56,125 bases of DNA from Clostridiales bacterium (GCA_020063565.1 JAICDB010000013.1:1-56125); one strand, 5' to 3'. Counted from the stretch's first letter, positions 42,745-53,820 are shown. Program-made: numbers and translations. Notes: generated by a model not told the origin, from the sequence alone.

Positions 42745-43030
42745 TACGTGACCTCCTTCTAATTAGCTCTGATTTTACCCGGCTTTACCGAACTAATCTC
42801 GCCTTTCTTTCCTACCTGCGGATAAGAAGATAAGAAAAAAGTGAAAACTAGTATTTTAACAAAGTTAACTAAAAAAACAAAAGTTTTATATATTATTTAA
42901 ATATTAATAATATTCTTCGCTAATGACAGGAATTTTTCCTTCCTTATCACACCAGTTTTTCAAAAATTATACATCCCGCAGAAAAAGTTAAGCCATCTCA
43001 TACTGCCGTCTATAAAAGAGGGAATATTAA
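42745..43030. other. Upstream region of the hydrogenase operon
   Basis: About 285 AT-rich bases hold the minus-strand hydrogenase promoter region. I see no clear -35/-10 pair and no known operator. A GTTAAC dyad at about 42861-42873 could be chance. Confidence 0.35.
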
Positions 43031-43061
43031 AGGCTGCTGGTAAAGCTACCAGCAGCCTTTT
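43031..43061 (-). terminator. Hairpin terminator between metY and the hydrogenase genes
   Basis: AGGCTGCTGGTA and TACCAGCAGCCT form a perfect 12-base stem with a four-base loop and short T-runs on either side. It lies downstream of metY on the minus strand. Confidence 0.75.
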
Positions 43062-43075
43062 CTCCTTGAAAGGGA

Positions 43076-43223
43076 TGTTCAAAAAGTCCGCGTGAAATTC
43101 CACTTCGAATTGTCTTAAGTTGGCTTGTCTTCTGCGCAAGTATAGGAAATTGTTTCTATAAATTTTTTGTAGATAATTTCTTATACGTAGGGGTTGTTAA
43201 GTAGGTGTGCTCCTTTTTGAACA
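43076..43223. mobile_element. MITE-like element with inverted ends
   Basis: The 148-base segment has perfect 11-base inverted ends (TGTTCAAAAAG and CTTTTTGAACA). An inner inverted repeat (about 43140-43185, around GAAATTGTTTCTA) gives it a foldback structure. It encodes nothing. It stands between the metY stop and the hydrogenase region. No target duplication is clear. Confidence 0.45.
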
Positions 43224-43228
43224 CTTAC

Positions 43229-44566
<1,338 letters not shown>

Positions 44567-44600
44567 TTAGTTAATTCTTTTTTTAGTTTTTTACAGCAAT

Positions 44601-44767
44601 AAAAAACCTCTCCCGATAAGGAGAGGGTACACTTGTTGCGTTATTTCACCTCCCTTATCTTTCAGCGCTTTCAAGTGGCGCTGCAGGAGTTGGCACCTTT
44701 CCTGATCCGCATCAGGAGGTTGCCGGGTTTCATAGGGCCAGTCCCTCCACCTCTCTTGATAAGAGTT
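44601..44767 (-). promoter_or_regulatory. SAM-I (S-box) riboswitch with terminator, controlling metY
   Basis: On the minus strand the leader begins CTCTTATCAAGAGAGGTGGA and contains the S-box core ACTGGCCCTATGAAACCCGG followed by CAACC. Paired elements P3 (CCTGATGCGGATCAGG) and P4 follow. A strong terminator closes it (44601-44627; CTCTCC/GGAGAG with six T). SAM binding should favour termination, the usual mechanism for methionine genes in Firmicutes. Confidence 0.95.
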
Positions 44768-44941
44768 GATACCTAGTATTTAGTATTAAATTTAAATATA
44801 CTATATAACCAAAGATCAAATAAGTCAAGAGGAAAAATCAGTATTATTCTCAATTACTACACCATAGTCTACCTTTGTTTTTTTAGAAGCAGGTTGCAAT
44901 AGTTTTCTAATTGTAATAAATAACTAAAAATACTATAAGTT

Positions 44942-44970
44942 TTGCATATTACAAATTAAAAGGATAACAT
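44942..44970 (+). promoter_or_regulatory. Candidate promoter of the hyp operon
   Basis: TTGCAT (44942-44947) and TAACAT (44965-44970) are 17 bases apart, 62 bases before hypA. The region is AT-rich, so this is only suggestive. Confidence 0.3.
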
Positions 44971-45031
44971 TCAAATATATAGAAAAATATAAATAGTATA
45001 AAAATTTTTTATATTGCAAGGTGTGACTAAG

Positions 45032-45370
45032 TTGCATGAAATGGCCATAATGCAAAATATCCTGGAGATTATAAATACACAGATTAAAGAATATAATTTG
45101 AAAAAAATCAGTAACGTGAAAATCGTTGCCGGTGAGCTGACCGGCGTAGTTCCCGAAATTATGGAGTTTTGCTGGCAGGTTTGCACTGAAAATACGCCAT
45201 GTGCCGGGGCAAAATTGGAAATTGAGAAGCTACCTGCCAGGGCGCTCTGCAGAGAGTGCTCCCATGAATATGACTTTCTGGAGAAACTGTCGTGTCCTCG
45301 CTGTGGTGGTGGGATAAAAAAAGTTTTATCAGGTAAGGAACTGTACGTGAATTTTATTGAGGGAGAGTAG
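45032..45370 (+). CDS. hypA: Hydrogenase nickel insertion protein HypA
   Basis: HypA binds nickel through its N-terminal Met-His-Glu. I therefore start at TTG 45032, giving MHEMAIMQN, with AAGGTG upstream. The 112-aa protein has a zinc site of two CxxC pairs (CREC and CPRC, about 70-95), as in the family. It works with HypB in handing nickel to the hydrogenase large subunit. First gene of the hyp operon. Confidence 0.93.
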   Translation: MHEMAIMQNILEIINTQIKEYNLKKISNVKIVAGELTGVVPEIMEFCWQVCTENTPCAGAKLEIEKLPARALCRECSHEYDFLEKLSCPRCGGGIKKVLSGKELYVNFIEGE

Positions 45371-45381
45371 GGGATAGATTT

Positions 45382-46047
45382 ATGGAAATTAAAGTACTGA
45401 AAAATATCATGAAACGAAATGAAGATCGTGCTGCAGTGAACAGGAATTTATTCGATCGTTTTGGAGTCCTTGCAGTAAATATGATGAGCTCCCCCGGAGC
45501 AGGGAAGACTACCATCCTTGAAAAGACTGTTTCAGAATTACAGGATAGCTTGAAAATTGCAGTAATTGAAGGGGATCTAATGACGAGCAGGGACGCGGAA
45601 AGAATACACCGCTACGGGGTACCGGTTGTGCAGATTAATACCGAAGGCGGCTGTCACCTGGACGCCAATATGGTTAACAGGGCGCTGGAAGAACTTGACC
45701 TCGAAAATCTAAATGTAATTATTATAGAGAATGTGGGAAATTTGGTCTGTCCGGGAGCCTTTGACCTGGGAGAGCATTTCAAGATAGTTGTGGGCAGTGT
45801 TCCGGAAGGTGACGATAAACCTGAAAAATACCCGCTGATGTTTCAGGAGTCGAAAGCCTGTATTTTAAATAAAATTGATCTCCTGGAATACAGCAATTTT
45901 AATGAGGAAAAGTTTACGAATGATGTCCAGAGTTTAAATCCTGATATTAAAATATTTCGGATGTCAGCAATTAGCGGGGAGGGACTTGCCGAGTGGTGCC
46001 ACTGGCTGAAAAAAGAAGCTTTGGAGGTAAGGAAGCTAGGAAAATAA
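45382..46047 (+). CDS. hypB: GTPase HypB for nickel insertion
   Basis: The 221-aa SIMIBI-class GTPase has the P-loop SSPGAGKTT (about 37-45), the EGDLMTSRDAERI switch, VGNLVCPGAFDLGE with the metal-site Cys, and the NKID specificity motif (about 158-161). The N-terminal His-rich nickel store of some HypB proteins is absent. It drives nickel delivery by HypA. It starts 11 bases after hypA and ends at a remnant of hypF. Confidence 0.94.
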   Translation: MEIKVLKNIMKRNEDRAAVNRNLFDRFGVLAVNMMSSPGAGKTTILEKTVSELQDSLKIAVIEGDLMTSRDAERIHRYGVPVVQINTEGGCHLDANMVNRALEELDLENLNVIIIENVGNLVCPGAFDLGEHFKIVVGSVPEGDDKPEKYPLMFQESKACILNKIDLLEYSNFNEEKFTNDVQSLNPDIKIFRMSAISGEGLAEWCHWLKKEALEVRKLGK

Positions 46048-46309
46048 AGCTTTACGGGATTGTACAGGGCGTTGATCCCCCCAACAGGCGCTTTCATAGC
46101 CAGCCCAATGCCTGCCCGGAGTGTGGGCTTCAGTTGTCGACTCAGAAGGTAAAAAATGCACTAAAGATTCCCCGGAATTGTTGAAGAACGGTGTGATAGT
46201 TAAAGTCAAAAGTTTAGGAGGCTTTCACCTGGCCTGTAACGCGCTGGATAAAAAGGCCGTTTTGCACTTAAGGACCCGGAAAATCAGGGATTCCAAAAAC
46301 CCGTCATAA
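46035..46309 (+). pseudogene. hypF: hypF remnant
   Basis: The region right after hypB keeps three pieces of HypF. The first is the start (RKIKLYGIVQGV), with the acylphosphatase-like domain then lost. The second is the zinc-finger piece NRRFHSQPNACPECGLQLS, ending at a stop at 46184. The third, in another frame, is the start of the YrdC-like domain (PELLKNGVIVKVKSLGGFHL then AC). About 90 of some 750 residues survive, out of frame. The whole Kae1-like C-terminal half is gone. HypF makes the thiocarbamate used for CN ligands and is normally essential, so a complete copy must exist elsewhere or the hydrogenases cannot mature. Confidence 0.88.
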
Positions 46310-46377
46310 GGTTGTACCTCCCAATGATGGAGGCATATCCCTGGGGCAAGCCTTAGCTGGAAATGAGGTGTATAATA

Positions 46378-46602
46378 ATGTGCCTGGCAGTACCCTTTAA
46401 AATCACTAAAAAGATTGATAACATGGCAGTTGCAGAGCTGAAAGGATTTTCCCGGGAAGTATCCGTTGCCCTCACTCCGGAGGTTGAGGTTGGAGACTGG
46501 GTACTGGTTCATGCCGGCTTTGCCATCCACAGGGTGACTGAAGATGATGCTCGGGAAACATTAAAGCTGCTGGAGGAGTTACATGAAGCAGAAAGTAAAT
46601 AA
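46378..46602 (+). CDS. hypC: Hydrogenase chaperone HypC
   Basis: The start is ATG 46378, since the family begins with MCLAVP and the N-terminal Cys is essential. GAGGTG lies nine bases upstream. The 74-aa protein brings the Fe(CN)2CO unit from HypD to the large subunit. It overlaps hypD by 20 bases, so the two are translationally coupled. Confidence 0.93.
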   Translation: MCLAVPFKITKKIDNMAVAELKGFSREVSVALTPEVEVGDWVLVHAGFAIHRVTEDDARETLKLLEELHEAESK

Positions 46603-47680
46603 AAAACAGCTTTTCCTTGAACTGCTAAAAAAAGTTAATGAATTTACTCCTGAGAATAGAACTTTAAATTTTATGGAAGTATGCGGTACCCACACCATGA
46701 CCATAGGTAAGAGCGCCTTAAGGCAGCTCCTGCCCGAAAGTATCAATTTGATCTCCGGGCCCGGCTGTCCGGTCTGCGTCACCCATGATGAGGAGATTGA
46801 GAATTACCTGGAGCTGGCATTGCAGGGGGAAGTTATCATTGCCACCTTTGGGGACCTCCTGCGGGTTCCCGGCATGGATGGCAGCCTGGCTGACGCGAGG
46901 GCCAAGGGAGCTGATGTGAGGGTAGTCTATTCCACCCTGGATGCCCTGAAGCTGGCTAAAAAAAATCGCTCCAAAGAAGTGGTATTCCTGGGAGTCGGCT
47001 TTGAGACCACTGCCCCTACCGTGGCAATGTCCATACTGCATGCACGGCAAGAGGGAATAGAAAATTTTTCAGTTTATTCAATGCATAAATTAATTCCCCC
47101 GGCGCTGGGAGCGCTTGTAACGGATAAAGAGGTTAAGATTGACGGTTTTATCTTACCCGGTCATGTCAGCACAATTATCGGAGTCGAGCCCTACCGCTTT
47201 CTTGCGGGGGATTATCAGAAAGCAGGTGTTATTACAGGTTTTGAACCTGAGGATATCTTACAGGCGCTCCTGATGCTCCTTAAGCAAATAAGGGAAAACC
47301 AGTTTAGGGTTGAGGTTCAGTATACTAGGGGTGTATCTCTAGAGGGAAACAAAATTGCGCAAAAGCTCCTGAAAGAGGTTTTTGAACCCGAAGACTCCTT
47401 GTGGAGGGGCCTTGGCCTTATCCCTGCAAGCGGCCTTAAAATCAGAGACGAATTTGACCGCTACGATGCCCGCAAAAAGTTTAATTTAGGAAAGCCGCGA
47501 GCTACAAAACCGGGAGAAGCAAACAAAAACTGTGCCTGCGGGGCGATTTTAAAGGGTATCAAAACCCCGCCGCAATGTGCTTTATTTAATAGGGTCTGTA
47601 CGCCCCTCAATCCCGTAGGACCATGCATGGTATCATCCGAAGGTGCCTGTGCGGCATATTACCGCTATGCCGAAGCTTAG
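46583..47680 (+). CDS. hypD: Hydrogenase iron-sulfur scaffold HypD
   Basis: The 365-aa protein assembles the Fe(CN)2CO unit on its 4Fe-4S core. It carries the conserved segments MEVCGTHTM (about 31-39), SGPGCPVCVT (about 58-67), GFETTAPT and PGHVS, and the C-terminal cysteines in NCACGAILKG, CALFNRVCTP and VGPCMVSSEGAC. Full length. Confidence 0.95.
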   Translation: MKQKVNKKQLFLELLKKVNEFTPENRTLNFMEVCGTHTMTIGKSALRQLLPESINLISGPGCPVCVTHDEEIENYLELALQGEVIIATFGDLLRVPGMDGSLADARAKGADVRVVYSTLDALKLAKKNRSKEVVFLGVGFETTAPTVAMSILHARQEGIENFSVYSMHKLIPPALGALVTDKEVKIDGFILPGHVSTIIGVEPYRFLAGDYQKAGVITGFEPEDILQALLMLLKQIRENQFRVEVQYTRGVSLEGNKIAQKLLKEVFEPEDSLWRGLGLIPASGLKIRDEFDRYDARKKFNLGKPRATKPGEANKNCACGAILKGIKTPPQCALFNRVCTPLNPVGPCMVSSEGACAAYYRYAEA

Positions 47681-47691
47681 GAATTTTCCGA

Positions 47692-47900
47692 GGATACGGT
47701 TGCGCTTCTAAAAGCGGTTCCATTCGCCAAGTTCAACCAAGCTTCGCCTCCAGAGAAAATCGGGGTTCCCTCGCTATTCGTCGTCCTGACTAAAGTCGCT
47801 CGGCTCGCGTCGTCCATGACGCTCGCCCCGATTTTCTCCTTCGGCTCAGCAGGTTTCACTAGGCTCATTCCAATGCTTTTCTGCCAGCGCAACCGTACCC
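47692..47900. mobile_element. MITE-like foldback element between hypD and hypE
   Basis: The 209-base insert has outer inverted ends (GGATACGGTTGCGCT and AGCGCAACCGTACCC) and an inner perfect 13-base inverted repeat (GAGAAAATCGGGG at 47753-47765, CCCCGATTTTCTC at 47826-47838). The minus-strand frame running through it has no gene character. It looks like a non-autonomous element or dispersed repeat that entered the hyp operon. It could cause polarity on hypE. Confidence 0.65.
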
Positions 47901-47945
47901 CTGGGAGGAAAAATATGTTTTTTAACTCAGATGGAGGGAAGAATA

Positions 47946-48968
47946 ATGAGCAATGCTTTACCAAACAAACAAATTACACTTGCCCACGGCGGTGGGGGTA
48001 AACTCTCCCGGGAACTTGTAGAGGAAATTATCTATCCTATTTTTGATAATAACGGTGGGCACAGGCTTTTGGATTCGGCGCTGTTGTCCCTCGACGGCGG
48101 CAATATTGCTATGACAACGGACAGTTTCGTTATCTCCCCTCTTTTTTTCCCGGGTGGAGATATCGGAAAGCTTGCAGCATGCGGAACAATCAACGACCTG
48201 GCAGTAGCAGGGGCAAAACCTCGATTTTTAAGTGTCGGCCTCATAATTGAAGAAGGTTTTGAGATAGCTTACTTGAAAAGAATCCTCCATTCCCTGGCAA
48301 AAACTGCGTCGGCAGCCGGAGTGTCCGTTGTTACAGGGGATACCAAGGTAGTGGAAAAAGGAAACTGTGATGGCTTATACATTAATACGACGGGTCTTGG
48401 TGTAGTACCTGAAAATGTTTCACTCGGTCCGGAAAAGGTTTCTGTTGGCGACCTTGTTATTGTGAGTGGATCCATAGGGGACCACGGCATGGCAATCTTA
48501 AGCACAAGGGAGGGTTTATCCTTCCGTACGGAAATAGAAAGTGACTGTGCCCCTTTAAATGATCTTACTGAAAAGCTGGTAGCCACCGGGGGCGTTTCTG
48601 TCATGCGAGATCCGACCCGGGGAGGGGTGGCTTCCATCCTGCACGAACTTGCACAAGAATCCGGTCTAACTGTAGAAATTTCAGAAGAAATGCTACCTGT
48701 ACATCCTGCTGTAAATGCCGGCTGCAGTATGCTGGGCTTAGACCCCCTTAATCTAGCAAATGAAGGTAAGCTGGTGATTTTTGCCAAAGCACATAAAGAA
48801 GAAGAGGTAATGAATGTCCTTAAGAATCACCCCCTGGGAAGATCAGCCAGTGTGATAGGAAAGGTTACCTCCAGGGAGGAATGGGGAAAAGTCCTAATTG
48901 AAACTACTCTCGGAGCAAAACGGATCTTACCCTTAATTGAGGGAGAAGTATTGCCACGGATCTGTTAA
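47946..48968 (+). CDS. hypE: Hydrogenase maturation protein HypE
   Basis: HypE dehydrates the carbamoyl group on its C-terminal Cys to thiocyanate, the source of the CN ligand. The 340-aa product ends in PRIC with that Cys. The AIR-synthase-like fold is seen in LAHGGGGKLSRELVEE, DSFVISPLFFPGGD, VSVVTGDTKVVEKG and MRDPTRGGVAS. The start is ATG 47946, with GGAGGG upstream. Confidence 0.95.
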   Translation: MSNALPNKQITLAHGGGGKLSRELVEEIIYPIFDNNGGHRLLDSALLSLDGGNIAMTTDSFVISPLFFPGGDIGKLAACGTINDLAVAGAKPRFLSVGLIIEEGFEIAYLKRILHSLAKTASAAGVSVVTGDTKVVEKGNCDGLYINTTGLGVVPENVSLGPEKVSVGDLVIVSGSIGDHGMAILSTREGLSFRTEIESDCAPLNDLTEKLVATGGVSVMRDPTRGGVASILHELAQESGLTVEISEEMLPVHPAVNAGCSMLGLDPLNLANEGKLVIFAKAHKEEEVMNVLKNHPLGRSASVIGKVTSREEWGKVLIETTLGAKRILPLIEGEVLPRIC

Positions 48969-49023
48969 AAAAATATACAAAAAATTAACAAAAATAAGAA
49001 AATATTGAAAGGAGGAGTTGTAA

Positions 49024-49596
49024 GTGGAAGGAATGCCTGTAATCAAGGAAAGGAATCTCCACCCGCAATTTTACAGGAGGGTTAAAATGCTGCCGGGTGG
49101 AGAAAAAATTGAGGCGTGCATCCAGTGCGGAACCTGCAGCGGTTCCTGCCCTTCCAGCCACACAATGGACTATACCCCCAGGAAATTGATAGCAATGATC
49201 AGGGCTGGAATGGAAGAGGAAGTTTTAAAAAGTAAAGCCATTTGGATGTGTGCATCCTGTTACAGTTGCAAGGCGCGCTGCCCGCGGGGAATTGCAATTA
49301 CAGATCTGATGTACACATTAAAGAACATTGCAATGGCCTCCGGTTGCGGGCACAAACTTGCAGGACCTGTTTTTTACGGAACATTTAACCGCATGGTTGA
49401 AAAAGAAGGACGTATTAATGAAGGAAAGTTTATAGTGACTTTTACCCTGAAAACCGATCCTTTCAAAATAATAGGCATGGCCCCCCTGGGGATGAAAATG
49501 CTTGCAAAAAGAAGGCTGCCGTTAAAAGCAACTGCAATTAAAAACAAAGAGGAATTTAGAAAGATACTGGCCCGAATAAGGGAGGCTGGAATATGA
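49024..49596 (+). CDS. hdrC: Heterodisulfide reductase subunit C-like protein
   Basis: The start is GTG 49024 after AAAGGAGG. The 190-aa iron-sulfur protein has two 4Fe-4S motifs, CIQCGTCSGSCP (about 32-43) and CASCYSCKARCPRG (about 75-88). It carries electrons between HdrA and HdrB. Its stop overlaps the hdrB start (ATGA). Bacterial HdrABC probably act in flavin-based electron bifurcation. The natural disulfide or other acceptor in this organism is unknown. Confidence 0.92.
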   Translation: MEGMPVIKERNLHPQFYRRVKMLPGGEKIEACIQCGTCSGSCPSSHTMDYTPRKLIAMIRAGMEEEVLKSKAIWMCASCYSCKARCPRGIAITDLMYTLKNIAMASGCGHKLAGPVFYGTFNRMVEKEGRINEGKFIVTFTLKTDPFKIIGMAPLGMKMLAKRRLPLKATAIKNKEEFRKILARIREAGI

Positions 49597-50465
49597 ACTT
49601 TAATTACTATCCGGGCTGCTCGCTCCATGGAGCTGCTGCAGATTACCGGATGTCGATCAATGCAATTTGCAGAAGGTTAAAAATGGATTTAACGGAGATT
49701 GAGGACTGGAACTGCTGCGGAGCCACAGCCGCATCTTCTGAAAATTACAAAATGGCTTTAGTTTTGGCAGCCTTGAACTTAGTAAAATGCGAAAATGAAA
49801 GTGAGCTGGTGGTTGCCTGTAACGCCTGCTACCAGAGGCTTCTTAATGTAAATAGCAAGTTTAAAAAATATCCCGCAATAAAAGAAGAGATAACTGCAGT
49901 ACTTGCAGAGTTCGGAATTAGCGGGGACCCTGAAAAAATAAAAGTGAGACACCTTTTAGAGATTTTTCTTGAAGAAGTTGGCCTGGAAAAAATCAAATCC
50001 AATATAGTTAAACCTTTATCCGAATTAAGACTTATACCCTATTACGGTTGTATGCTGGTAAGGCCCGAGGGTTTTGATGACCCCGAACAGCCTACGGCGC
50101 TTGATGAACTTCTTACAGCTTTGGGAGCACAAGTTTTGCCATTTTACAGGAAAACAAGGTGCTGTGGCAATGCTGTTATGTCTACAAATGAAAAAACAGC
50201 TTTAAAAATGATCAAAGAGATTCTGGAGGAGGCTCATTTCAGGGGTGGGCAGGCAATTGTTGTTACATGTCCTGTCTGTCAGCTAAACCTGGATGCCTAC
50301 CAGGATAAGGTTAACAAAGAATTTGGCACTAGCTATAATATTCCCGTTTTATATTTCACCCAGGCAATGGGCCTAGCCTTTGGCATTGGTCCCAACAAAC
50401 TGGGATTTGATAGGGGTATTGTACCGAGAGAGGATTTATTAAAACTTATTCCAAAAATCGAATAA
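49593..50465 (+). CDS. hdrB: Heterodisulfide reductase subunit B-like protein
   Basis: The 290-aa protein has two CCG domains for the non-cubane 4Fe-4S clusters. The first is around YPGCSLHG, ending in WNCCGA (about 40-45). The second is around YYGCMLVRP, RCCGNAV and TCPVCQLNLD. In methanogens this is the CoM-S-S-CoB-reducing site. In Firmicutes the substrate is unsettled. Confidence 0.93.
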   Translation: MNFNYYPGCSLHGAAADYRMSINAICRRLKMDLTEIEDWNCCGATAASSENYKMALVLAALNLVKCENESELVVACNACYQRLLNVNSKFKKYPAIKEEITAVLAEFGISGDPEKIKVRHLLEIFLEEVGLEKIKSNIVKPLSELRLIPYYGCMLVRPEGFDDPEQPTALDELLTALGAQVLPFYRKTRCCGNAVMSTNEKTALKMIKEILEEAHFRGGQAIVVTCPVCQLNLDAYQDKVNKEFGTSYNIPVLYFTQAMGLAFGIGPNKLGFDRGIVPREDLLKLIPKIE

Positions 50466-50482
50466 TTACAGGGGGTGGGATA

Positions 50483-52438
50483 GTGGCTGAGAACATTGGA
50501 GTGTATGTGTGTCATTGTGGTAGCAATATTGCTGCTGTAGTGGATTGTGAAAAAATAGCTCAAGCGGCATCCGAATGGGACAATGTGGTTATTGCAAGGG
50601 ACTATAAATATATGTGTTCTGACCCAGGGCAAAATCTCATTAAGAAGGACATAGAGGAATACGGGTTGACCAGGGTGGTGGTAGCTTCCTGTTCTCCGAG
50701 GATGCATGAGCCGACCTTCAGAAAGACCCTGGAAGAGGCGGGCCTTAACGGATACCTCCTGGAAATGGCCAACATCAGGGAGCATTGCTCCTGGGTTTCA
50801 AAAGATAAGGAGGCTGCAACCGAGAAGGCTATTGCCCTCACCCGGGGAGCTGTGAGAAGGGTTGTCTTGCACCAGCCCATTAAGGAAAGGGAAGTTCCCG
50901 TTAACAAAGCTACCCTTGTTGTTGGCGGGGGAATAGCCGGAATTCAGGCTGCCCTGCAAATAGCAAATGCCGGTTATCCTGTTTACCTTGTTGAAAAGAA
51001 ACCTTCCATTGGCGGGCATATGGCCCAGTTTGACAAAACTTTCCCGACCCTTGACTGTGCAGCATGTATTCTAACTCCCAAAATGGTTGATGTTGACCGC
51101 AATCAAAACATCAAGCTCTTTACATGCTCGGAAGTTGTCGAGGTAGACGGGTATGTGGGCAATTTCAAGGTCAAGGTCAGGAAAAAACCCAGGTATGTCG
51201 ATGAAGAGGCATGTACAGGCTGCGGTGACTGTGAAAGTGCCTGTGTCATGAAAAATCGCATTCCTTCTGAATTTGAAGTTGGTCTTGGCAAGAGAAGCGC
51301 CGTTTACATTCCGTTTCCGCAGGCAGTTCCCTTAAAAGCTGCTGTTGATGAGGAAAACTGCCTCTACTTGAAAAAGGGTAAATGTAAGCAATCTTGTGTT
51401 GATGCCTGCCAGAGGGAGGCAATTGATTTTGAACAGAGGGAAGAGATTGTAGAATTAGAAGTTGGGGCAATAATCCTGGCTACAGGCTTTGAGATTTTTG
51501 ACCCCAGTGTGGGACCCCAGTGGGGTTACGGAATTTACGACAATGTCATTACAGGTCTGCAATTTGAAAGAATAACAAATGCATCAGGCCCAACCGGGGG
51601 AAAGGTGTTGCTGAAGGATGGCAGTGAACCTAAAAAAGTGGCAATTCTGCACTGTATTGGCAGCAGGGATGAAAACTATAACAAGTATTGTTCGCGGGTT
51701 TGCTGCATGAGTTCCGTTAAGTTTGCCCACCTGGTCAAGGAAAAGACAGACGCTGAAGTGTATGAGTTTTATATAGATATGAGGACTTTCGGTAAGCAGT
51801 ATGAGGAGTTTTATAACAGGGTCCAGGAAGAGGGAGTTCATTTTATCAGGGGTAAAGGTGCAGAAGTTACCGAAATAGGCGGAGAACTGACAGTGCGTGC
51901 GGAAGATTCTCTGCTGGGAGTTTACAGGGAAATACCCGTAGATCTGGTAATTCTCAATACTGCACTTGTTCCCTGCAGCGACAGTGAAAAGGTAAGCCAG
52001 ATCTTTGGTGTCTCACGAGCCGAGTCGGGCTTTTTCCTTGAATCACATATCAAGCTCGACCCAATCAGTACTACAAACCAGGGAATCTACCTGGCAGGTT
52101 GCTGCCAGAGTCCCAAGGATATTCCGGACACTGTAGCGCAGGGGTCTGCGGCCGCTGCAGGAGCGCTGGCCGCAATTGCAACCGGCAAGGTTACAACTTC
52201 GCCTATTTCCGCTTCTGTAAATGAAGATATTTGTTCAGGGTGTAAAACCTGTCTTAACATGTGTGCCTATAAGGCAATTACTTTTGACGAGAATAAGAAG
52301 GTGGCGGAAATTAATGAAGCGGTATGTAAAGGCTGCGGTACATGTGCTGCTACCTGCCCGTCAGGAGCAATTACAAATTCCCATTTCACCACTGAGCAGA
52401 TATTTGCTCAAATAGAGGGGGTCTGCGAGAATGGCTGA
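50483..52438 (+). CDS. hdrA: Heterodisulfide reductase subunit A, bifurcating flavoprotein
   Basis: The start is GTG 50483. The 651-aa protein has an N-terminal CHCG domain, an FAD fold ([20 protein letters not shown], about 141-160), HdrA Cys residues in [13 protein letters not shown] and a ferredoxin pair [13 protein letters not shown]-terminal double ferredoxin follows ([11 protein letters not shown] and [11 protein letters not shown]). The FAD is the expected bifurcation site. It overlaps mvhD by eight bases. Confidence 0.94.
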   Translation: MAENIGVYVCHCGSNIAAVVDCEKIAQAASEWDNVVIARDYKYMCSDPGQNLIKKDIEEYGLTRVVVASCSPRMHEPTFRKTLEEAGLNGYLLEMANIREHCSWVSKDKEAATEKAIALTRGAVRRVVLHQPIKEREVPVNKATLVVGGGIAGIQAALQIANAGYPVYLVEKKPSIGGHMAQFDKTFPTLDCAACILTPKMVDVDRNQNIKLFTCSEVVEVDGYVGNFKVKVRKKPRYVDEEACTGCGDCESACVMKNRIPSEFEVGLGKRSAVYIPFPQAVPLKAAVDEENCLYLKKGKCKQSCVDACQREAIDFEQREEIVELEVGAIILATGFEIFDPSVGPQWGYGIYDNVITGLQFERITNASGPTGGKVLLKDGSEPKKVAILHCIGSRDENYNKYCSRVCCMSSVKFAHLVKEKTDAEVYEFYIDMRTFGKQYEEFYNRVQEEGVHFIRGKGAEVTEIGGELTVRAEDSLLGVYREIPVDLVILNTALVPCSDSEKVSQIFGVSRAESGFFLESHIKLDPISTTNQGIYLAGCCQSPKDIPDTVAQGSAAAAGALAAIATGKVTTSPISASVNEDICSGCKTCLNMCAYKAITFDENKKVAEINEAVCKGCGTCAATCPSGAITNSHFTTEQIFAQIEGVCENG

Positions 52439-52862
52439 TAAAAAATTCGAGCCCTTAATTGTAGGAATTTTGTGTAACTGGTGCTCTTATGCCGGCGCTG
52501 ACCTGGCAGGTACTTCAAGATTTAAGTATCCGGAAAATATTAAAATTATACGTGTAATGTGCAGCGGCAGGGTAGACCCCTTGTTTGTCATCAAGGCTTT
52601 CAAAGAAGGCGCTGATGGCGTACTAGTAAGCGGCTGTCACCCCGGAGACTGTCATTATATAGACGGCAATATCAAGGCAATGCGGAGAGAGACCCTGCTT
52701 TCAAAGCTGCTGGAAGATCTGGGTATTGAAAAGGAAAGGTTTAAGCTGACCTGGGTTTCCGCTTCCGAAGGTGAAAAATTTGTGGAGATAGTGGAAGAAA
52801 TGACTAATACTTTAAGGGAATTAGGCCCCCTTAACCTGGAAGGAGGGGAGAAGATTGTCTAA
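52431..52862 (+). CDS. mvhD: Hydrogenase-Hdr linking iron-sulfur subunit (MvhD)
   Basis: The 143-aa protein has the 2Fe-2S-type [10 protein letters not shown] (about 16-25), VMCSGRVDP and [10 protein letters not shown]. It links the Mvh hydrogenase to HdrA. It overlaps the genes on both sides (hdrA by eight bases, mvhG by eight). Confidence 0.93.
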   Translation: MADKKFEPLIVGILCNWCSYAGADLAGTSRFKYPENIKIIRVMCSGRVDPLFVIKAFKEGADGVLVSGCHPGDCHYIDGNIKAMRRETLLSKLLEDLGIEKERFKLTWVSASEGEKFVEIVEEMTNTLRELGPLNLEGGEKIV

Positions 52863-53820
52863 GTTAAAGCTAGCGGTTTACTGGACGGCTGCCTGCGGTG
52901 GCTGTGATGTTGCCATACTTGATATTAACGAAAGGATACTGCAGGTGGATGAAGCGGCTGAAATAGTCTTTTGGCCCTTGGCTGCCGACCCCAAGTATGA
53001 CGATGTTAAAAATATGCCTGATGATGCAATTGACGTCTGCTTACTGCATGGTGCCATAAGAAACAGCGAAAATGAGGAAATGGCCCGGGTTTTACGTCAG
53101 AAGTCAAAGGTAATGATAGCCTTTGGTTCCTGTTCGGCCTTTGGAGGAATTCCGGGACTTGCCAATTTCTTCGATAAGAAAGAAATCTTTGAGCGTGTTT
53201 ACCGGGAGTCCGAATCAACTGCCGGAAAAGCAGGGGTTTATCCTTCTCCAGCCGTTATAGTTCCCGAAGGTGAACTTACAATACCCGAATTCTACGATAC
53301 CGTACTGACCCTGGATCAGGTTGTAGAGGTGGATTATTACGTGCCAGGCTGTCCTCCCGCTGTAGATACAATTTGGACCGCTTTGGAGGCAATTATTACA
53401 GGTGAGCTTCCACTCAGGGGAACGGTGATTGCGGGAGTTAAAACCCTCTGTGATGAATGCTCCAGAAAGAAGGAAGAGAAGAAGATTACGGAGATTAAGA
53501 GGCCAATGGAGGTAGAAATAGATCCCGAAAGGTGCCTTCTCGAACAGGGCATAGTGTGTTGCGGCCCTGCCACAAGGGGAGGCTGCGGCGCCAGGTGTAC
53601 TTCTGCAAATATGCCCTGCAGGGGTTGCTACGGGCCTACTGACCACAGTATAGACCAGGGAGCAAAATTGGTAAGCGCAATTGCCTCAATTATTGACAGC
53701 AAAGATCCTGAGGAGATCAAAAAGATTACTCACCTCCTTTCTGACCCTGCAGGCACCTTTTACAGATTCAGCTTACCCGGCTCTATGCTAAGAAGGAAGC
53801 GGAAGGAGGACGTGTCATGA
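52855..53820 (+). CDS. mvhG: F420-non-reducing NiFe hydrogenase small subunit (MvhG)
   Basis: The start is TTG 52855, preceded by GGAGGGG. The 321-aa cytoplasmic subunit has [12 protein letters not shown] for the proximal cluster, [24 protein letters not shown], and a C-terminal Cys-rich part ([23 protein letters not shown]). No Tat signal is present, unlike the exported hydrogenase at 41791. It is a group 3c type. Confidence 0.93.
   Translation: MSKLKLAVYWTAACGGCDVAILDINERILQVDEAAEIVFWPLAADPKYDDVKNMPDDAIDVCLLHGAIRNSENEEMARVLRQKSKVMIAFGSCSAFGGIPGLANFFDKKEIFERVYRESESTAGKAGVYPSPAVIVPEGELTIPEFYDTVLTLDQVVEVDYYVPGCPPAVDTIWTALEAIITGELPLRGTVIAGVKTLCDECSRKKEEKKITEIKRPMEVEIDPERCLLEQGIVCCGPATRGGCGARCTSANMPCRGCYGPTDHSIDQGAKLVSAIASIIDSKDPEEIKKITHLLSDPAGTFYRFSLPGSMLRRKRKEDVS

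Noticed and set aside
42861..42873. GTTAAC dyad upstream of the hydrogenase operon as a Rex operator
   Set aside because: The half-site order does not match the Rex consensus TTGTTAA-N4-TTAACAA and the region is AT-rich.
47677..47964. 95-aa minus-strand frame between hypD and hypE
   Set aside because: It lies across the foldback element and has no family features; explained by the element's inverted repeats.
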